A stretch of 64,000 nucleotides of DNA from Sporosarcina aquimarina (GTDB lineage Bacteria; Bacillota; Bacilli; Bacillales_A; Planococcaceae), in assembly GCF_023715615.1 (NCBI RefSeq), contig NZ_JAMBOM010000009.1, positions 23,830 to 87,829 on the forward strand, given 5' to 3'. A program made the translations under genes and the position numbers. Numbering within the stretch: the stretch's first letter is position 1; the number at the start of each line of letters is the position of its first letter. The notes beneath the pieces were generated by a model. That model was not told the DNA's origin. It did no database searches and worked only from the letters and a program-made list of their open reading frames with translations. Shown in pieces: positions 27,808-38,399 of this stretch.

Positions 27808-28575
27808 ATGTTAATAGACACACATGTCCATTTAAATGATAAACAGTATGAACCAGACATAGACCAAGTGATTCAGCGCGCACTTAACGCAGGTGTTGAG
27901 CGAATGGTGGTCGTCGGATTTGACCGCCCCACTATTATCAGAGCAATGGAGCTTACTGAAAAACATAGCTTTATATATGCGGTGGTCGGTTGGCATCCGG
28001 TCGATGCAATCGATTGTACCGAAGAGGATTTAAAATGGATTGAAGAGTTAGCGGCACATCCGAAAGTTGTTGGGATCGGAGAAACTGGACTCGACTATCA
28101 TTGGGATAAGTCACCGAAAGAGGTTCAGCAAGAACTGTTTCGAAAGCAAATACGACTTGCGAAAAAAGTGGATTTGCCGATTATTATTCATAATCGAGAT
28201 GCAACAGCAGATGTCGTACAAATCTTGCAAGAAGAAGAAGCCGGAACCACGGGTGGCATTATGCACTGCTTTAGTGGAAGTGTAGAAACTGCCAAACAAT
28301 GCATAGATATGAACTTTATGATTTCTCTCGGAGGCCCGGTGACATTTAAAAATGCTAAGATGCCGAAACAAGTTGCGACTGAAATTCCACTCGAGTATTT
28401 ACTTGTAGAAACAGACGCGCCGTATCTTGCACCCCATCCACATCGTGGTAAAAGAAACGAACCTGCATATGTCGCACTTGTTGCAGAACAAATCGCAGAA
28501 CTAAAAGGAATATCACTCAAAGAGGTAGCTCGAATTACCACTCAAAATGCTATGAAATTATTTGCCATCGACTGA
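27808..28575 (+). CDS. tatD: TatD-family metal-dependent deoxyribonuclease
   Basis: A 255-residue TIM-barrel hydrolase (YabD). Metal ligands: DTHVHLN (HxH, ~4-10), GIGETGLDYHWD (Glu, ~88-99), PIIIHNRDA, GIMHCFSG and VETDAPYL. ATG 27808 has TGAGGCG upstream; an in-frame ATG 48 bases earlier gives an unconserved extension. The order metS-tatD-yabE-rnmV matches B. subtilis. Confidence 0.95.
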   Translation: MLIDTHVHLNDKQYEPDIDQVIQRALNAGVERMVVVGFDRPTIIRAMELTEKHSFIYAVVGWHPVDAIDCTEEDLKWIEELAAHPKVVGIGETGLDYHWDKSPKEVQQELFRKQIRLAKKVDLPIIIHNRDATADVVQILQEEEAGTTGGIMHCFSGSVETAKQCIDMNFMISLGGPVTFKNAKMPKQVATEIPLEYLLVETDAPYLAPHPHRGKRNEPAYVALVAEQIAELKGISLKEVARITTQNAMKLFAID

Positions 28576-28582
28576 CTTGATT

Positions 28583-28627
28583 TGCCGGGAGAATCACCCA
28601 TTCATTGAAGATAGGTGACTTCCGGCA
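28583..28627 (+). terminator. Hairpin after tatD
   Basis: TGCCGGGAGAATCACC and GGTGACTTCCGGCA pair imperfectly. No clear T-run follows, so termination is uncertain. Confidence 0.4.
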
Positions 28628-28652
28628 TTCCTATGCGGGAAAGTTAGAACGG

Positions 28653-28681
28653 TTGACAGCATGAAATTGAGCCTATATAAT
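28653..28681 (+). promoter_or_regulatory. Consensus sigma-A promoter of yabE
   Basis: Perfect TTGACA, a 17-base spacer, perfect TATAAT; ATG lies 32 bases further on. Confidence 0.93.
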
Positions 28682-28712
28682 CAGCCGAGTGAATAAGGAG
28701 GAGATTTTTTTC

Positions 28713-29945
28713 ATGACGAAACGTACCATGGGAAACGGATTCTTTCAATCACTGAGGATACAAAAAATCGTAGCTGGCACAGCGATACTAGCGATTTTTA
28801 TAACTGTTCTTTCTCTAGCTTTCTATGAAGGCACGAAGAAAAACATCACGCTTGAAGCGGGTGGCGAAACAGTAGAATTTAAAACACACGCGAAAACAGT
28901 TAAAGATGTACTGGCGCAGCGTGATATAGAAATTGGGTCTCACGACGTAATTTCACCCTCAGCAACAACGTCCATCAAAGATGGAATGACGATTGATTGG
29001 AAAAAGGCAAAACCCGTTGCAATAAATATGAATAACGACTCTACAACGATTTGGACAACTAAGTCTACAGTGCAAGCCATCCTGGATGAAGCGGGTGTAG
29101 AACTGGCAGATCATGATTCAGTTGAACCAAGCTTAGAGAGTAAAGTTGGCAATTCAGGTGAAATCTCGATTGACAAAGCGTTTCAAGTGACGCTTAAAGA
29201 CGGTGAAAAGTCTACAAAAGTGTGGTCTACTTCGACTACGGTCGCTGACTTTTTAAAGAACGAGAACATTCAACTAGGTGAGTTGGATCGATTGGAAAGT
29301 GATAAGGAGCAGTTGCTGCTACCGAAGTCTGTTGTCTCAATTGTTCGTGTGGAAAAGGTCACCGATGTAGTGGAAGAGCCGACGGATTTCGACGTAAAAA
29401 CACGTACTGACGATAATTTACTAAAAGGACGAAAAAAGGTTGTCCGAGAAGGTGAAAACGGGAAAGTCAGAAAGAGATTCGAAATCGTCAAAGAGAACGG
29501 AAAAGAAGTATCACGTAAGCTTATTCGTGAACACGTTGTCGCGCATCCAAAAACTCAAGTAGTCTCTGTAGGTTCTAAAGTCGCGCTTGCAAGTGCGACA
29601 CCGCAATCTTCTACTGTGAAGACAAGTGTTTCACGTGGAAATGGAAGCGAGTCTGGCAAAGTGATGTATATGAATGCAACTGCTTATACAGCACATTGCA
29701 CGGGTTGTAGTGGAATTACGGCTACTGGCATTAACTTAGCTGCTAACCCCAACTTGAAAGTCATAGCGGTAGATCCAAGTGTCATTCCACTTGGTTCAAA
29801 GGTATGGGTTGAGGGCTACGGTTACGCAATTGCAGGAGATACAGGTGGTGCTATAAAAGGCAATCGAATCGATTTGCACGTACCTAATGATGCTGCTGCT
29901 AAAAAGTTCGGCAGACGGCAAGTAAAGATAAAAGTATTAAAGTGA
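28713..29945 (+). CDS. yabE: YabE, cell-wall-binding protein with DUF348, G5 and 3D domains
   Basis: A 410-residue exported protein related to resuscitation-promoting factors. An N-terminal hydrophobic segment (~17-35, IVAGTAILAIFITVLSLAF) is followed by three DUF348 repeats (for example ITLEAGGETVEFKTHAKTV), a G5 domain (~205-285) and a C-terminal 3D domain (~318-410) with MNATAYTAHCTGCSGITATG, VIAVDPSVIPLGSKV and GDTGGAIKGNRIDLHV; the three Asp residues are present. It is a probable lytic transglycosylase acting on peptidoglycan. ATG 28713 follows AAGGAGGAG by 9 bases. A consensus promoter drives it. Confidence 0.94.
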   Translation: MTKRTMGNGFFQSLRIQKIVAGTAILAIFITVLSLAFYEGTKKNITLEAGGETVEFKTHAKTVKDVLAQRDIEIGSHDVISPSATTSIKDGMTIDWKKAKPVAINMNNDSTTIWTTKSTVQAILDEAGVELADHDSVEPSLESKVGNSGEISIDKAFQVTLKDGEKSTKVWSTSTTVADFLKNENIQLGELDRLESDKEQLLLPKSVVSIVRVEKVTDVVEEPTDFDVKTRTDDNLLKGRKKVVREGENGKVRKRFEIVKENGKEVSRKLIREHVVAHPKTQVVSVGSKVALASATPQSSTVKTSVSRGNGSESGKVMYMNATAYTAHCTGCSGITATGINLAANPNLKVIAVDPSVIPLGSKVWVEGYGYAIAGDTGGAIKGNRIDLHVPNDAAAKKFGRRQVKIKVLK

Positions 29946-29975
29946 TAGTACTCCACACAGTCTATAGAGGTAGGT

Positions 29976-30020
29976 CCAACAATCCGCATGGCTTGAAACT
30001 AGCCATGCGGATTGTTGTGG
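29976..30020 (+). terminator. Hairpin terminator after yabE
   Basis: CAACAATCCGCATGGCT and AGCCATGCGGATTGTTG form a 17-bp stem; the T-tract is poor. Confidence 0.7.
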
Positions 30021-30096
30021 TATTTACGTATTCTGTACAATAAGGGGCACAGCCGTTAGAATTGAAGAAGACTTATTTTCAGGAAAGAGGAGTACA

Positions 30097-31541
<1,445 letters not shown>

Positions 31542-31610
31542 AGTATCCTGGAGTTATGACTATTTTAAGAAAAAAAGAATGTCGAAAGATGAAAAAATGC
31601 TATAAAAGGA

Positions 31611-31640
31611 TTGACAAAGAGGATTTCAACCTGTTAAAAT
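31611..31640 (+). promoter_or_regulatory. veg: Upstream promoter of veg
   Basis: TTGACA, an 18-base spacer, TAAAAT. Confidence 0.7.
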
Positions 31641-31651
31641 TTAAATTTTAA

Positions 31652-31680
31652 TTGACAGAACTTTTTAACTGTGTTATGAT
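31652..31680 (+). promoter_or_regulatory. veg: Main promoter of veg
   Basis: TTGACA, a 17-base spacer, TATGAT, 24 bases upstream of the GTG start. The veg promoter of B. subtilis is a classic strong sigma-A promoter. Confidence 0.92.
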
Positions 31681-31704
31681 AATACACAGTGAGGTGGAAG
31701 CGAC

Positions 31705-31971
31705 GTGCCAAAAACATTAGCGGACATTAAAAAGTCATTGGATGCTCACTTAGGAAAACGTCTGCACCTTCGTGCAAACGGCGGTCGTAAAAAAACGATC
31801 GAAAGAGCTGGAATCCTTCGTGACACGTATCGTGCGGTATTTGTAGTGGAACTTGATCAGGACGAAAATGCGTTTGAACGGGTATCATACAGCTATGCGG
31901 ATATTTTAACTGAGGCAGTTGAAATAACGATACTGGACGGTGGAGACACCACAGCGTTTGAGATTAAATAG
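31705..31971 (+). CDS. veg: Veg protein
   Basis: An 88-residue protein: [35 protein letters not shown] and [15 protein letters not shown] [10 protein letters not shown] closely match B. subtilis Veg, reported to stimulate biofilm formation through the SinR pathway. Start GTG with GTGAGGTGG upstream. yabG, which lies between rsmA and veg in B. subtilis, is missing here. Confidence 0.95.
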   Translation: MPKTLADIKKSLDAHLGKRLHLRANGGRKKTIERAGILRDTYRAVFVVELDQDENAFERVSYSYADILTEAVEITILDGGDTTAFEIK

Positions 31972-32002
31972 CACTTTTATCATTTTTGATTTATTTTTAG
32001 AC

Positions 32003-32045
32003 AAAACACCTCCCACTTTCCATTGAAAGTGGGAGGTGTTTTTTT
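32003..32045 (+). terminator. Terminator after veg
   Basis: AAAACACCTCCCACTTTC and GAAAGTGGGAGGTGTTTT form a perfect 18-bp stem plus T-run. Confidence 0.95.
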
Positions 32046-32057
32046 GTGGTTCATGTT

Positions 32058-32064
32058 CATACTA
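32058..32064 (+). promoter_or_regulatory. sspF: Sigma-G/sigma-F -10 element for sspF
   Basis: CATACTA is the exact sigma-G -10 consensus, 31 bases before the ATG. Its -35 would fall inside the T-run end of the veg terminator (TGTTTT), only a partial match. Confidence 0.6.
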
Positions 32065-32094
32065 CATTTGTCAGCCAAGAAGGAGGAAACCTAA

Positions 32095-32280
32095 ATGGCG
32101 AGAAGAAACGGAGTAATGTCTGAGCAACTTAAAGAAGAGATTGCAAAAGAACTTGGATTTTACGATGTGGTTCAACGTGAAGGTTGGGGAGGCATCAAGT
32201 CTCGCGATGCAGGCAACATGGTGAAGCGTGCAATTGAGATGGCAGGACAAGGAATGGTGGATAAAGATCGACCGCAATAA
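32095..32280 (+). CDS. sspF: Small acid-soluble spore protein, alpha/beta type
   Basis: A 61-residue [19 protein letters not shown] and [21 protein letters not shown] match B. subtilis SspF. It binds spore DNA in the forespore. GGAGGAAA precedes ATG. It is isolated between two terminators, with its own forespore-type promoter. Confidence 0.95.
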   Translation: MARRNGVMSEQLKEEIAKELGFYDVVQREGWGGIKSRDAGNMVKRAIEMAGQGMVDKDRPQ

Positions 32281-32327
32281 AGTTCATTGGACCTTGTACG
32301 ACCCAAATCCAACGTATGGCTGACAAA

Positions 32328-32374
32328 AGAGGCTGTTGCTCTGCACACTATGTGCCTTGCACAGCCCTTTTTTT
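32328..32374 (+). terminator. Terminator after sspF
   Basis: GGCTGTTGCTCTGCAC and GTGCCTTGCACAGCC fold into a stem with internal mismatches, followed by seven T. Confidence 0.75.
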
Positions 32375-32426
32375 GTATTCAACCATTGTTTTTTTATCGA
32401 ATCTAGGCACTTTTAAACCCTCCTAT

Positions 32427-32435
32427 GGTAAAATA
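32427..32435 (+). promoter_or_regulatory. ispE: Extended -10 promoter of ispE
   Basis: TGGTAAAAT, an extended -10, lies 33 bases upstream of the ispE start; no clear -35. Confidence 0.5.
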
Positions 32436-32467
32436 GTGAGCAATGAAGTTTGAATGGAGGCAGCCAG

Positions 32468-33337
32468 ATGAGTATGGTATCTGAAAAAGCGCCAGCTAAA
32501 ATTAATTTAACGCTCGATGTCTTACAAAAACGTCCGGATGGTTTTCACGAAGTTGAAATGATCATGACAACAGTGGACCTTGCTGATCGTATTTGGTTAA
32601 AGCCTTTAGATCGTGGTATTACAATCCGTTCTTCTGAACGGTTTGTCCCGAATGATAAACGCAACCTGGCGTGGCAAGCGGCAGATATTTTGCGGAAAAA
32701 ATTTGATATCCGGAGTGGTGTGGAAATTACTCTCGATAAAAACATTCCGGTCGCTGCAGGCTTAGCGGGTGGTAGCTCCGATGCAGCTGCCACCTTAAGA
32801 GGATTAAATAGATTGTGGAATCTTGGGCTCTCATTGGACGAGTTAGCGGTGCTTGGTGCAAGTATTGGTTCGGACATCCCGTTTTGTGTATATGGGGGGA
32901 CAGCACTTGCTTCCGGACGCGGTGAACAAATTCAACACTTACCCGTTCCACCAAACTGCTGGGTTGTGTTAGCAAAACCACCTATCTCAGTATCGACTGC
33001 AGATATTTATGGAGGACTGGACATTCGAGGTATTCAGCATCCTGATACTGCGGGCATGATGCAGGCACTCGATTCAGCCGATTATGAAACGATGTGCAAG
33101 AAGGTAGGCAATGCATTAGAGCCGGTCACGATGCGTTTGCATCCCCAAGTAAGCGTACTAAAAGATCAAATGTTGAAGTTTGGAGCGGACACAGTACTGA
33201 TGAGTGGAAGTGGTCCTACGGTGTTCGGACTCGTTCAACATGAATCCCAGGTTGCCCGTATTTACAACGGACTAAAAGGATTCTGTCCTGAAGTGTATGC
33301 AGTACGAATGATGGGGGAACGGATCAACCTTGCTTGA
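32468..33337 (+). CDS. ispE: 4-diphosphocytidyl-2-C-methyl-D-erythritol kinase
   Basis: A 289-residue GHMP kinase of the MEP isoprenoid pathway. [22 protein letters not shown] (in parts, ~7-28), ATP loop [20 protein letters not shown] (~94-113) and [11 protein letters not shown] are diagnostic. ATG 32468 has GGAGG 7 bases upstream; the TTG at 32450 overlaps that site. It precedes purR as in B. subtilis. Confidence 0.96.
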   Translation: MSMVSEKAPAKINLTLDVLQKRPDGFHEVEMIMTTVDLADRIWLKPLDRGITIRSSERFVPNDKRNLAWQAADILRKKFDIRSGVEITLDKNIPVAAGLAGGSSDAAATLRGLNRLWNLGLSLDELAVLGASIGSDIPFCVYGGTALASGRGEQIQHLPVPPNCWVVLAKPPISVSTADIYGGLDIRGIQHPDTAGMMQALDSADYETMCKKVGNALEPVTMRLHPQVSVLKDQMLKFGADTVLMSGSGPTVFGLVQHESQVARIYNGLKGFCPEVYAVRMMGERINLA

Positions 33338-33340
33338 AAA

Positions 33341-33370
33341 CGGACAATTGTGATAGTCTGAAGTTATAAT
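33341..33370 (+). promoter_or_regulatory. purR: Possible promoter of purR
   Basis: CGGACA, an 18-base spacer and a perfect TATAAT, 25 bases before the ATG of purR. Confidence 0.5.
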
Positions 33371-33395
33371 ATTCGGGTTTTAGGAGTTGTTGGAT

Positions 33396-34229
33396 ATGAA
33401 ATGGAAGAGGAGTGAACGTCTCGTTGAGATGACACGCCATTTGTTGGAGAACCCTCATCAACTCATTCCGCTAACGGTTTTCTCAGAACGTTTTCAGGCC
33501 GCAAAATCGTCAATTAGTGAAGACCTGACAATTATCAAAGAGACATTTGAAGAAAGTGGAACTGGAAAACTGTTAACAGTTTCTGGAGCTGCTGGTGGGG
33601 TGAAATATATACCGTTGATGTCTGATCGAGCAGTGCGGGAGGTAATCGCACAAATGATCGAAGAATTGAGTCACTCTGACCGGTTATTACCCGGAGGATA
33701 CTTGTATTTGACTGATTTGCTGGGCAATCCTCAGCTGATGGACAAGGTAGGGCGAGTGTTTGCCTCAGCTTTCTCGAATCACAACATTGACGTTATTATG
33801 ACAGTAGCAACGAAGGGAATCCCAATCGCCCAAGCGATTGCCCGTCATTTGAATGTTCCTGTTGTGATAGTGCGAAGAGACAGTAAAGTGACAGAAGGAT
33901 CGACCGTCAGTATAAATTACGTTTCTGGATCGACCCGAAGAATTCAAACAATGGTGTTGTCCAAGCGTAGCATGAAAAGTGGGCAGCGAGTCTTATTGAC
34001 GGATGATTTCATGAAGGCTGGAGGAACGATGCTCGGTATGCGCCACTTGGTTGAAGAGTTTGACTGTGAACTGGCAGGTGCTGCCGTTCTTGTTGAGTCT
34101 GAACACACAGAAGAGGTCCTTGTCGAAAACTATCGTTCACTCGTAAAGTTGTGTAAAGTGAACGAGCGAAATCGAACAATTGAACTGGAAGAAGGAAACT
34201 ACTTTTTGGAAGGTGGAGATGAAAGATGA
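33396..34229 (+). CDS. purR: Purine operon repressor
   Basis: A 277-residue regulator with a winged-helix N-terminus ([22 protein letters not shown]) and a phosphoribosyltransferase-like domain whose PRPP loop reads [17 protein letters not shown] (~202-218). It represses purine genes and is released by PRPP. AGGAG precedes ATG 33396. ridA overlaps in ATGA. Confidence 0.96.
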   Translation: MKWKRSERLVEMTRHLLENPHQLIPLTVFSERFQAAKSSISEDLTIIKETFEESGTGKLLTVSGAAGGVKYIPLMSDRAVREVIAQMIEELSHSDRLLPGGYLYLTDLLGNPQLMDKVGRVFASAFSNHNIDVIMTVATKGIPIAQAIARHLNVPVVIVRRDSKVTEGSTVSINYVSGSTRRIQTMVLSKRSMKSGQRVLLTDDFMKAGGTMLGMRHLVEEFDCELAGAAVLVESEHTEEVLVENYRSLVKLCKVNERNRTIELEEGNYFLEGGDER

Positions 34230-34603
34230 ATTATGTAGCGACTGATCAAGCTCCGAAAGCGATTGGACCTTATGCACAAGCAGTGAAGGTGAATGGTTTA
34301 GTGTACACGTCTGGGCAAATTCCGTTGCGAACAGATGGAGAAATCGCAGGAGCAACGATTGAAGAGCAAACGAACCAAGTATTTGAAAACTTGAAAGCAG
34401 TGCTTGCAGAAGCGAACTCATCTCTAACTCAAGTGGTCAAAGCTACGGTCTTCATTAAAGACATGAACGAGTTTGGCGCACTTAACGAAGTGTATGCAAA
34501 ACACTTTGGAGATCATACGCCAGCGCGTTCAACAGTAGAAGTGGCACGACTTCCTAAAGATGTAAAAGTTGAGATTGAAGTTGTTGCAGTTACAGCAGAT
34601 TAA
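34226..34603 (+). CDS. ridA: 2-iminobutanoate/2-iminopropanoate deaminase
   Basis: A 125-residue RidA/YabJ trimer protein: [25 protein letters not shown] at the start (read in two blocks), [15 protein letters not shown], and [20 protein letters not shown] with the catalytic Arg. It clears reactive enamines from PLP enzymes. Coupled to purR by a 4-base overlap. Confidence 0.97.
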   Translation: MNYVATDQAPKAIGPYAQAVKVNGLVYTSGQIPLRTDGEIAGATIEEQTNQVFENLKAVLAEANSSLTQVVKATVFIKDMNEFGALNEVYAKHFGDHTPARSTVEVARLPKDVKVEIEVVAVTAD

Positions 34604-34606
34604 CAC

Positions 34607-34635
34607 AAAACGTTCCTTTAACGGGACGTTTTTTT
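34607..34635 (+). terminator. Terminator after ridA
   Basis: AAAACGTTCC and GGGACGTTTT with a short loop and a T-run. Confidence 0.88.
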
Positions 34636-34680
34636 AATTGGAATCAATTTTAAATTATCCGAAAAATTTAAAATTGAAAA

Positions 34681-34708
34681 AAGGGATTTTAAAAGATTTG
34701 TAGAAAGG
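34681..34708 (+). promoter_or_regulatory. spoVG: Putative sigma-H promoter of spoVG
   Basis: AAGGGATTT (34681-34689) approximates the sigma-H -35 RNAGGAWWW and GTAGAAAGG (34700-34708) the -10 RNNGAATWW, 10 bases apart. spoVG is a sigma-H gene in B. subtilis. Confidence 0.45.
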
Positions 34709-34749
34709 TTACAGCATACAGTTTTCAAGAAAGGGGAATGGGAACGAGT

Positions 34750-35034
34750 ATGCAAGTTACTAATGTTCGCTTACGAAAGATAGAGACCAATGGAAGAATG
34801 CGTGCAATCGCTTCAATTACATTTGACGAGGAATTTGTTGTGCATGACATACGAATTATTGAAGGAAATGACGGCTTGTTTGTTGCGATGCCAAGCAAAC
34901 GAACGCCGGACGGTGAGTTCCGAGATGTAGCACACCCTATCAATCCTGCATCACGGACGAAGATTCAGGATGCTGTTTTAAATGCATATTTTGCAGATGA
35001 GAAAGAACCAGCTTTAGAAGAAGTACCTGTTTAA
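34750..35034 (+). CDS. spoVG: SpoVG, septation/RNA- and DNA-binding regulator
   Basis: A 94-residue protein. [40 protein letters not shown] and [18 protein letters not shown] are the SpoVG signatures. It affects asymmetric septation and, in other Firmicutes, binds nucleic acids. ATG 34750 is chosen by homology; the ATG at 34738 lies too close to AAAGGGG. The ribosome site is 12 bases from 34750, longer than usual. Confidence 0.95.
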   Translation: MQVTNVRLRKIETNGRMRAIASITFDEEFVVHDIRIIEGNDGLFVAMPSKRTPDGEFRDVAHPINPASRTKIQDAVLNAYFADEKEPALEEVPV

Positions 35035-35060
35035 AAGACAAATTGTCGAAGAATTGTCAC

Positions 35061-35092
35061 AGAGCCGCCGCTATTTTGCGTAGCGGCTCTTT
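35061..35092 (+). terminator. Terminator after spoVG
   Basis: AGAGCCGC and GCGGCTCT stem, short T-run. Confidence 0.75.
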
Positions 35093-35143
35093 CCGCGCGA
35101 TTTCGGCTAACGTTAAATAGAAAAAGACATCAATAATAGAATA

Positions 35144-35172
35144 TTGACCTCAACTTGTCAAGTAGGAATAGT
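35144..35172 (+). promoter_or_regulatory. glmU: Promoter of glmU
   Basis: TTGACC, a 17-base spacer, AATAGT. Confidence 0.6.
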
Positions 35173-35231
35173 TGAAAAATCACACCTACTCAGCTATAGT
35201 CATATATGAAAAAATAGATGGAGGACGACTC

Positions 35232-36605
35232 ATGACACATACATATGCAATTGTTTTGGCAGCTGGTCAAGGCACACGCATGAAGTCCAATTTATATAAA
35301 GTGCTTCACCCTGTCTGTGGTAAACCTATGGTGGAACACGTGATTGATCACGTAAAAGGTATAGGAGCAGACCGAGTAGTAACTGTTGTTGGCCATGGAG
35401 CGGAGCTCGTTGAAGAGACGCTAGGTCAAAAAAGTGAATATGTGCTTCAAGCTGAGCAACTTGGGACGGCACATGCAGTTCAGCAAGCAGAAGACTTACT
35501 AGGTGAGTTGGAAGGCACTACACTCGTTATTTGTGGGGATACACCGCTAATCCGTTCTGAAACAATGGAGGCTCTTGTGAGTAAACACAAAGAACTTGGT
35601 GCGAAAGCGACTATTCTTACTGCAATTGCAGATAATCCTACCGGATATGGACGAATTATCCGGGGCGAACAAGGACAAGTCCTTCGCAATGTGGAGCAAA
35701 AGGATGCAACACCTGCAGAACAAGCAGTCACTGAGATTAATACTGGGACGTATTGTTTTGATAACCGCGCTCTTTTTGAAGCACTCAAGAAAGTGAAGAA
35801 TGACAATGCACAAGGTGAATACTACTTACCGGATGTAATGGGCATACTTCAATCTGAAGGTGCACTAATCGGCGCACATGTATCAGATGATTTCAGTGAG
35901 ACTCTAGGTGTCAATGATCGAGTGGTGCTTGCGCAAGCGGAGGCTGTCATGCGTCACCGTATCGCTGAAAAGCACATGCGTAATGGAGTGACCATCATTG
36001 CCCCTGAAACAACTGTGATTAGTGCAGATGCGGTCATTGGTCGCGATACTGTCATTCAACCAGGTACGATTATTGAAGGTCACAGTAAGATCGGTGAAGA
36101 ATGTAACATTGGACCGAATAGCCACATTGTCGACAGTGAAATCAGTAATCGGACTTCGATTCATTCATCTGTGGTCAAGTTGAGCAAAATTGGATCGGAG
36201 ACGACAGTTGGCCCGTTCGCCCATATTCGCCCAGATACAGATCTTGGAGATCGTGTGAAAGTTGGTAACTTTGTCGAGATTAAGAAATCATCGTTTGGAC
36301 AAGGAAGTAAAGTTTCCCATCTCAGCTATATCGGAGATGCTGAAGTAGGTTCTGCCGTCAATATTGGTTGCGGGTCTATTACAGTAAACTACGATGGTAA
36401 AAACAAATACAAAACAACTATTGAAGATGAAGCATTCATCGGTTGTAACTCGAATTTAGTAGCACCTGTCACAGTAGGAAAAGGCTCTTTTGTTGCTGCA
36501 GGTTCAACGGTTACTAAGGATGTACCACAAGATGCACTTGCAATTGCACGAGCTCGCCAGGAGAATAAAGAAGGATATGCAACAAAACTAAATTCTAAAC
36601 GATAA
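35232..36605 (+). CDS. glmU: Bifunctional GlcN-1-P acetyltransferase / GlcNAc-1-P uridyltransferase
   Basis: A 457-residue enzyme making UDP-GlcNAc for wall synthesis. The N-terminal nucleotidyltransferase has [11 protein letters not shown] (~8-18), [11 protein letters not shown] and ICGDTPL. The C-terminal left-handed beta-helix (~250-457) shows hexapeptide repeats such as [14 protein letters not shown] and [17 protein letters not shown] [13 protein letters not shown], with [10 protein letters not shown] at the acetyl-CoA site. GGAGGACGACTC precedes ATG 35232. prs follows by 15 bases. Confidence 0.97.
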   Translation: MTHTYAIVLAAGQGTRMKSNLYKVLHPVCGKPMVEHVIDHVKGIGADRVVTVVGHGAELVEETLGQKSEYVLQAEQLGTAHAVQQAEDLLGELEGTTLVICGDTPLIRSETMEALVSKHKELGAKATILTAIADNPTGYGRIIRGEQGQVLRNVEQKDATPAEQAVTEINTGTYCFDNRALFEALKKVKNDNAQGEYYLPDVMGILQSEGALIGAHVSDDFSETLGVNDRVVLAQAEAVMRHRIAEKHMRNGVTIIAPETTVISADAVIGRDTVIQPGTIIEGHSKIGEECNIGPNSHIVDSEISNRTSIHSSVVKLSKIGSETTVGPFAHIRPDTDLGDRVKVGNFVEIKKSSFGQGSKVSHLSYIGDAEVGSAVNIGCGSITVNYDGKNKYKTTIEDEAFIGCNSNLVAPVTVGKGSFVAAGSTVTKDVPQDALAIARARQENKEGYATKLNSKR

Positions 36606-36620
36606 AACAGGAGGTCCATC

Positions 36621-37580
36621 ATGGGCAATGAATATCCGAATCACAAACTGAAACTTTTTACGTTGAACGCAAACGAACCTTTAGCGAAAGAGGTAGCTGA
36701 TGTAATTGGACGACCACTCGGCGAATGCTCAGTAAAGCGTTTCAGTGATGGAGAAGTTCAAATTAATATCGAAGAAAGCATTCGGGGCTGTGATGTTTTC
36801 GTAATTCAATCGACATCGAATCCTGTTAATGACAACTTAATGGAGCTCCTTATTATGATTGACGCATTGCGTCGAGCATCTGCACGGACGATTAACGTTG
36901 TTATGCCCTACTATGGTTACGCTCGTCAGGATCGTAAAGCTCGTTCACGTGAGCCGATTACAGCGAAACTCGTTGCCAACTTGCTTGAAAAAGCTGGAGC
37001 GGATCGCGTAATTGCAATGGATCTTCATGCACCACAGATTCAAGGATTCTTCGATATTCCTATTGATCACTTGGTTGCAGTACCTTTGTTATCCGATTAC
37101 TTCAAGAACCAGGGATTCAAGGGTGACGATATCGTTATCGTATCTCCAGATCATGGGGGAGTGACACGAGCTCGTAAAATGGCGGACCGTTTGAAAGCTC
37201 CAATTGCAATTATCGACAAACGCCGACCGAAGCCAAATGTCAGTGAAGTGATGAACATTGTTGGGCAAGTAGAGGGTAAAATTGCAATTCTGATCGATGA
37301 TATCATTGACACAGCAGGTACAATCACTGCAGGTGCAAATGCGATTATTGAAAGTGGTGCTAAAGAAGTGTACGCATGTTGCACACACCCAGTATTGTCT
37401 GGGCCAGCTATTCAACGCATTAATGATTCAAAGATTAAAGAATTGGTCATTACTAACACGATTGAACTTCCAGAAGACAAAAATTCACCAAAAATTAAGC
37501 AACTATCTGTTGCAAAACTTATGGCTGATGCAATTGTGCGTGTCTTTGAAGAAAAGTCAGTCAGCACTCTATTCGACTAA
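36621..37580 (+). CDS. prs: Ribose-phosphate pyrophosphokinase
   Basis: A 319-residue PRPP synthetase. [20 protein letters not shown] (~42-61), [28 protein letters not shown] and the PRPP loop [16 protein letters not shown] (~223-238) are present. It feeds purine, pyrimidine, His and Trp synthesis and gives the ligand sensed by PurR nearby. ACAGGAGG precedes ATG. Confidence 0.98.
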   Translation: MGNEYPNHKLKLFTLNANEPLAKEVADVIGRPLGECSVKRFSDGEVQINIEESIRGCDVFVIQSTSNPVNDNLMELLIMIDALRRASARTINVVMPYYGYARQDRKARSREPITAKLVANLLEKAGADRVIAMDLHAPQIQGFFDIPIDHLVAVPLLSDYFKNQGFKGDDIVIVSPDHGGVTRARKMADRLKAPIAIIDKRRPKPNVSEVMNIVGQVEGKIAILIDDIIDTAGTITAGANAIIESGAKEVYACCTHPVLSGPAIQRINDSKIKELVITNTIELPEDKNSPKIKQLSVAKLMADAIVRVFEEKSVSTLFD

Positions 37581-37616
37581 TCCGACAACATAGCTAGTTG
37601 TGGATGTGCATGAAAT

Positions 37617-37642
37617 GTTTTGGAACGTCTTGTAACGGGTAT
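37617..37642 (+). promoter_or_regulatory. Sigma-B promoter of rplY/ctc
   Basis: GTTTTG (-35), a 14-base spacer, GGGTAT (-10). This fits the sigma-B consensus GTTTAA-N12-15-GGGWAW; ctc is the classic sigma-B gene of B. subtilis. Confidence 0.8.
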
Positions 37643-37685
37643 TTACTGTGTAGGAAAACTTTTATATAAAAAGGGGACTAAACAT

Positions 37686-38324
37686 ATGAGTACAGCATTA
37701 CAGTCAAAAAAACGAGAAACTGCACCACAATCAGCATTGCGTCAATTACGCCATGAAGGAAAAGTTCCTTCTGTCGTATATGGTTTTAAAACAGAGTCAA
37801 CTTCTATCACTGTGGAGGAACGAGACCTCATTAAAACGATTCAAGAACATGGTCGTAATGGGGCGTTTAAATTGGATGTTGATGGTAAGAAAGTAGATGT
37901 CATCTTAAGTGACTTTCAGGCTGATGTATTAACAGGGAAAGTCGAGCATGCTGACTTTTTAGCAATCAACATGTCTGAAGAACTTGAAGTAGACGTTACA
38001 ATCCACCTTTCAGGAGAGTCAGTTGGTGAGAAAGCTGGCGGAGTTGTTCAGCAGCCACTTTGGGAAGTGAAAGTGAAAGCGAAGCCTTCTGAAATTCCAG
38101 AGCACATTGATGTAGATGTATCTAAATTGGATATCGGTGAAGCTATTCAAATCTCAGACTTACGTGCAGGCTCGAAATATGAAATCCTTAACGAAGACGA
38201 AGAAACGGTTGTTCTCATTTCTGCTCCACGAACAGCTGAAGAACTAGAGGCGCTCGATGAAGGTACTACTAGTGAAACTGCAGACCCTGAAGTAGTAAAC
38301 GAGAAAGACGAAGACCAAGAATAA
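37686..38324 (+). CDS. rplY: 50S ribosomal protein L25, general stress type (Ctc)
   Basis: A 212-residue long-form L25: N-terminal 5S-binding domain (RQLRHEGKVPSVVYGFKTES, ~20-39; LKLDVDGKK-like FKLDVDGKK) and a C-terminal TL5 domain (VTIHLSGESVGEKAGGV, PLWEVKVKAKPSEIPEHIDVD in two blocks), ending in an acidic tail. AAAAGGGG precedes ATG 37686. A sigma-B promoter lies upstream. Confidence 0.95.
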   Translation: MSTALQSKKRETAPQSALRQLRHEGKVPSVVYGFKTESTSITVEERDLIKTIQEHGRNGAFKLDVDGKKVDVILSDFQADVLTGKVEHADFLAINMSEELEVDVTIHLSGESVGEKAGGVVQQPLWEVKVKAKPSEIPEHIDVDVSKLDIGEAIQISDLRAGSKYEILNEDEETVVLISAPRTAEELEALDEGTTSETADPEVVNEKDEDQE

Positions 38325-38331
38325 TCACCAA

Positions 38332-38362
38332 GAGCGCACGGCAACCCGTGCGCTTGTTTTTT
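38332..38362 (+). terminator. Terminator after rplY
   Basis: GCGCACGG, CAAC-type loop, CCGTGCGC, then TTGTTTTTT. Confidence 0.92.
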
Positions 38363-38399
38363 CGTTTGTCAATTTTATCGAAAGAAAGAGAGTAATTAG

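Noticed and set aside
28067..28541. Long opposing frames within tatD
   Set aside because: Shadow frames; tatD is intact with all metal ligands on the forward strand.
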